From Elusimicrobiota bacterium (lineage in GTDB: Bacteria; Elusimicrobiota; Elusimicrobia; UBA1565; UBA9628): DNA of 8,761 bases. Location: positions 1-8,761 of the forward strand of contig JAGWMT010000129.1 of NCBI GenBank assembly GCA_028871595.1, written 5' to 3'. The notes under the pieces are model-generated. The model saw nothing but the letters and a program-made list of their open reading frames with translations. It did no database searches and was not told where the DNA came from. Shown piece by piece: positions 6,236-8,761 of this stretch; position 1 is the first letter of the stretch, and each line of letters starts with the position of its first letter. A program made the position numbers and the translations under genes.

Positions 6236-7470
6236 AGAAGGCTTCACGACGTTTCGACCGGATCGAGGACGCGATCGCCGACATCAAGAAGGGCCGCATG
6301 GTCGTGGTGCTCGACGATCCCAACCGCGAGAACGAAGGCGACGTGGTGATCGCCGCCGAGCACTGCGGCGTGAAGGCCGTCAATTTCATGGTGGTCCACG
6401 CGCGCGGGCTGGTGTGCGTGCCCCTGCCCGCCTCGCGGATTTCGCAGCTGAAGCTGGGCGCCATGGCCGCCGGCGACCTGGCCCCCGCGCCGGGCAAGGA
6501 CACGGCGTTCACGGTCTCCGTGGACGCGCGCCGCGGCACCACCACCGGGATCTCGGCGAAGGAGCGCGCCGTCACCATCGCCGCTTTGATCAACCCGCGC
6601 ACCCGCCCCGACGACCTGGCGCGGCCCGGCCACATCTTCCCGCTGCGCGCCAAGGAGGGCGGGGTCCTGGTGCGCGCCGGCCACACCGAGGCCGCGGTGG
6701 ACCTGGCGCGCCTGGCCGGCCTCACGCCCGCCGGCGTCATCTGCGAGATCCTCAACGCCGACGGCACCATGGCGCGCACCGCCCAGCTGATCAAGTTCGC
6801 GCGCAAGCACAAGCTGAGGATCGTGACCATCGCCGACCTCATCGAGCACCGCCGCCGCAAGGACCGCCTGGTCGAGCGCAAGGCCGGCGCCCTGCTCCCC
6901 ACGAAATACGGGGACTTCACCATCCGGGTTTATGAAGAAGCGCTGACCGGCAAGGTCCATCTGGCCATGGTCCGCGGCGACGTGAGCGGCGCGAAGAAGG
7001 TCCTGGTGCGGGTGCATTCGTCGTGCGTGACCGGCGACGCGCTGTTCTCCGCCAAGTGCGACTGCGGCCGCCAGCTGGAGGCCGCGCTGAAGCAGATCGC
7101 CCACGCGGGCAAGGGCGTCCTGGTTTATCTCAACCAGGAGGGCCGGGGCATCGGGCTGATCAACAAGATCAAGGCGTACGCGCTGCAGGACAAGGGCCTG
7201 GACACCGTCGAGGCGAACCTGAAGCTGGGCTTCAAGGCCGACCTGCGCGAGTACGGCATCGGCGCGCAGATCCTGGCCGACCTGGGCCTCAGCTCCATCC
7301 GCCTGCTGACCAACAACCCGCGCAAGATCGTGGGCCTGGAGGGCTACGGCCTGGTCGTCGCCGAACGCGTGCCCCTGCAGATGCCGTCCACGCCGCACAC
7401 CGCCCGCTACCTGCATACGAAGAAGACGAAGCTCGGACACTGGCTCACCGCCCCCCAGGAGACCCGATGA
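6232..7470 (+). CDS. ribBA: RibBA: 3,4-dihydroxy-2-butanone 4-phosphate synthase / GTP cyclohydrolase II
   Basis: Fusion enzyme that feeds both branches of riboflavin synthesis. The N-terminal half (about 6-207) makes dihydroxybutanone phosphate from ribulose 5-phosphate; the C-terminal half (about 210-405) opens GTP. Seen in the first half: RENEGD (32-37), [15 protein letters not shown] (133-138) and RAGHTEA with the metal-binding His at 151. Seen in the second half: zinc ligands Cys 265 (HSSCVTGD), Cys 276 and Cys 278 (KCDCGRQL), then NQEGRGIGL (301-309), [10 protein letters not shown] and [13 protein letters not shown] replaces the commoner HSEC. Both halves look complete at 412 residues, normal for the fusion, so both activities are expected. 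GAGGA 7 bases before the ATG is a good ribosome site. The gene overlaps ribE and ribH by 4 bases each. Codons end strongly in G or C. Confidence 0.97.
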   Translation: MKKASRRFDRIEDAIADIKKGRMVVVLDDPNRENEGDVVIAAEHCGVKAVNFMVVHARGLVCVPLPASRISQLKLGAMAAGDLAPAPGKDTAFTVSVDARRGTTTGISAKERAVTIAALINPRTRPDDLARPGHIFPLRAKEGGVLVRAGHTEAAVDLARLAGLTPAGVICEILNADGTMARTAQLIKFARKHKLRIVTIADLIEHRRRKDRLVERKAGALLPTKYGDFTIRVYEEALTGKVHLAMVRGDVSGAKKVLVRVHSSCVTGDALFSAKCDCGRQLEAALKQIAHAGKGVLVYLNQEGRGIGLINKIKAYALQDKGLDTVEANLKLGFKADLREYGIGAQILADLGLSSIRLLTNNPRKIVGLEGYGLVVAERVPLQMPSTPHTARYLHTKKTKLGHWLTAPQETR

Positions 7471-7904
7471 AAAGGATCGCCGTCGTCGTGTCGCGCTTCA
7501 ACGAGGAGGTCACCTCGCGCCTGCTGGCCGGCTGCCTGAAGACCCTGAAGCACGAGGGGTGGAAGGACTCCCAGCTGAAGGTCGTCCACGTCCCCGGCGG
7601 CTTCGAGCTGCCCTGGACGGTCAACGAGCTGGCGCGCGCGCGGCGCTACGACGCGGTGATCGCGCTCGGCTGCGTGCTCAAGGGGCAGACCCCGCAGAAC
7701 GACCACATCTCGCGCTCCTTGGTGCAGAGCCTCCACCGGATCTCCCTGGAGGCGCGCACGCCGGTGATCCTGGGCGTGCTGACGCCCAACACCTGGGCCC
7801 AGGCGCTGGCGCGCACCAAGGGCGCGCTGGACCGCGGCAAGGAAGCGGCCTTGGCCGCGCTCGAGATGGCCGCGCTCAAGGAGGAGCTCCGTGGGAAGGC
7901 GTAG
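7467..7904 (+). CDS. ribH: 6,7-dimethyl-8-ribityllumazine synthase with an altered active-site motif
   Basis: Condenses the RibD-derived pyrimidine (after dephosphorylation elsewhere) with dihydroxybutanone phosphate to give lumazine, the RibE substrate. Seen: SRFNEEVT (9-16), VPGGFELP (42-49), GCVLKGQTP (68-76), [11 protein letters not shown] (99-109) and the conserved late ARTKGA. The motif usually written GETPHFDYV reads GQTPQNDHI here, so the catalytic His (His 88 in Bacillus numbering) is Gln 77, with His 80 nearby. At 145 residues it is shorter than the usual 150-160 because it starts directly on the first Rossmann-like strand and lacks the ~10-residue N-terminal strand used in capsid packing. 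AGGAG 5 bases before the ATG supports this start, and upstream sequence in the frame does not extend the homology. It overlaps ribBA by 4 bases and nusB by 14. Confidence 0.94.
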   Translation: MKRIAVVVSRFNEEVTSRLLAGCLKTLKHEGWKDSQLKVVHVPGGFELPWTVNELARARRYDAVIALGCVLKGQTPQNDHISRSLVQSLHRISLEARTPVILGVLTPNTWAQALARTKGALDRGKEAALAALEMAALKEELRGKA

Positions 7905-8382
7905 GCTGGCGCGCGAGATCGCCCTGCAGGCGCTGTACGTCGCGGACGTGTCGCGCACGCCCGCCGCGGACGCCTTCGCCATGGTCATCCGCCGCGAGGG
8001 CAACGACGCCGACCAGGACACTTTGGAGTTCGCCCGCGTCCTGGCCTTGGGGACCTTGGAGCGCCGCGACGAGCTCGACGCGCTCATCCAGGAGCGCGCC
8101 GCGAACTGGGCCATGAACCGCATGGCGGCCGTGGACCGCAACGTCCTGCGCCTGGCCGCGTTCGAGATCGTGGCCCGTCCCGACACCCCGCTGGGCGTCG
8201 TCATGGACGAGGCCATCGAGATCGTGCGCAAGTACTCCACGGAGGAAGCCACGCGCTTCGTCAACGGCGTGCTGGACGCGCTCAAGTCCCTGCGCGAGGC
8301 CCCCAAGCCCTCGAAGGCACGCAAAGCCAAGGCCCCCAAAAAGATTGATCCGCCCCATGAGCCCGCGCCCGAAAACCCCTGA
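7891..8382 (+). CDS. nusB: Transcription antitermination factor NusB with a basic C-terminal tail
   Basis: All-helical RNA-binding factor that, with NusE (S10), joins the antitermination complex on boxA of rRNA operons. Seen: [14 protein letters not shown] (3-16), the N-terminal arginine-rich helix; NWAMNRMAAVDRNVLRLAAFE (72-92) around the conserved W..(N)R...DR..LR..(F)E core; and VMDEAIEIVRKYS (104-116) with RFVNGVLD (122-129). The conserved domain ends near 134. About 28 further residues are rich in Lys, Pro and Ala (PKPSKARKAKAPKK) and are not typical of NusB. The start is GTG at 7891, preceded by AAGGAGGAG, and lies inside the last 14 bases of ribH. The ribH-nusB adjacency is common in bacteria. 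The last 26 bases overlap ligA, so the tail reads through the ligA start region. Confidence 0.94.
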   Translation: MGRRRLAREIALQALYVADVSRTPAADAFAMVIRREGNDADQDTLEFARVLALGTLERRDELDALIQERAANWAMNRMAAVDRNVLRLAAFEIVARPDTPLGVVMDEAIEIVRKYSTEEATRFVNGVLDALKSLREAPKPSKARKAKAPKKIDPPHEPAPENP

Positions 8383-8761
8383 CGCCGAGATCGCCGCGCT
8401 GAGCGCCGAGATCCGCGAGCACGACCGCCGCTACTACCTGCTCGACAACCCGACCGTCTCCGACACGGAGTACGACCGACTGCTGGCGCGCCTGAAGGAG
8501 CTGGAGGCCGCGCACCCGGACCTCGCCGTCCCCGACTCGCCGTCGCGGCGCGTGTCCGGCGGCGTGGGGTCGGACTTCGCGCCCGTCAAGCATGCGGTCC
8601 CGATGCTGTCCTTGGACAACGCGTACGAGGAAGCCGACATCCGCGCCTGGGACGAGCGCGTGCGCAAGAACCTCCCCCCCGGCGAGGCGCCGTCGTACCT
8701 GGTCGAGCCCAAGATCGACGGATTGTCCTGCGCGCTGACCTACGAGAACGGCGCCTTGGTC
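8357..8761 (+). CDS. ligA: NAD+-dependent DNA ligase LigA (N-terminal 135 residues; cut by the right edge)
   Basis: Seals nicks in DNA during replication and repair using NAD+ as the adenylate donor. Only the first 135 codons are present, of about 670 usual; the frame is open at the last base. The NAD-binding Ia domain shows HDRRYYLLDNPTVSDTEYD (22-40) with the two tyrosines and SD.EYD that contact nicotinamide mononucleotide. It is followed by DSPSRRV (60-66) and PMLSLDNAY (82-90). The adenylation domain begins with EPKIDG, whose lysine (about 119) is the one that becomes adenylated. ATG 8357 lies 26 bases inside nusB and has no clear Shine-Dalgarno, so coupling to nusB translation is likely. 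Nothing abnormal is visible in the part seen. Confidence 0.95.
   Translation, partial: MSPRPKTPDAEIAALSAEIREHDRRYYLLDNPTVSDTEYDRLLARLKELEAAHPDLAVPDSPSRRVSGGVGSDFAPVKHAVPMLSLDNAYEEADIRAWDERVRKNLPPGEAPSYLVEPKIDGLSCALTYENGALV

Noticed and set aside
7023..7466. In-frame upstream extension of ribH inside ribBA
   Set aside because: It translates to Arg/Gly/Pro-rich shadow sequence. ATG 7467 has a good Shine-Dalgarno and begins the conserved core.
6232..7470. HSSC instead of HSEC in the cyclohydrolase half as a sign of an inactive enzyme
   Set aside because: All three zinc cysteines and the downstream motifs are intact, so one neighbouring substitution is not enough to call loss of function.
8674..8680. 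C7 run in ligA as a possible frameshift or phase-variable site
   Set aside because: The LigA frame reads correctly through it, and short C runs are expected in DNA this rich in GC.

Overview
The window is a GC-rich, gene-dense stretch of a bacterial chromosome. All recognisable genes are housekeeping or metabolic, and I see no phage, insertion sequence, CRISPR array, tRNA or rRNA. The gene order ribD-ribE-ribBA-ribH is that of classical bacterial riboflavin operons. The following ribH-nusB junction, with NAD+-dependent DNA ligase after it, also marks this as bacterial DNA. I cannot place the phylum from sequence alone. The mixture of very high GC, an SpeA-type arginine decarboxylase and this operon would suit an environmental lineage of the Elusimicrobiota kind, but that is a guess.

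Layout. On the minus strand (1-2546) an exported repeat protein of unknown function is followed after 42 bases by speA (biosynthetic arginine decarboxylase), which runs off the left edge. A strict extended -10 promoter motif lies in that 42-base gap. On the plus strand, starting only 14 bases from the repeat-protein start, is an uninterrupted series of eight genes in which every neighbouring pair overlaps. They are two zinc-type medium-chain dehydrogenases, ribD, ribE, ribBA, ribH, nusB and ligA (cut by the right edge). There is no stretch above 300 bases without a gene.

How the genes work together. RibBA makes both riboflavin precursors: it opens GTP through its cyclohydrolase II half and makes dihydroxybutanone phosphate from ribulose 5-phosphate. 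RibD deaminates and reduces the pyrimidine, RibH condenses the two branches to lumazine, and RibE dismutates lumazine to riboflavin. The intermediate phosphatase and the FAD synthetase are not here. NusB (antitermination) and LigA (DNA replication and repair) are probably carried along by co-transcription. The two dehydrogenases have unknown substrates; their cofactor-binding loops suggest NAD for the first and NADP for the second.

Most interesting spot. The first ~80 bases of ribD carry two adjacent palindromes, the second ending in a run of six T. They are translated in frame as an N-terminal extension that RibD normally lacks. This could be a small palindromic element inserted into a coding sequence, an intrinsic terminator or attenuator inside the operon, or both. 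Other points are a lumazine synthase with Gln where the catalytic His is expected, a RibD deaminase with an altered zinc-site loop, a second dehydrogenase missing one structural-zinc cysteine, and a drop in third-position GC confined to ribD and ribE.
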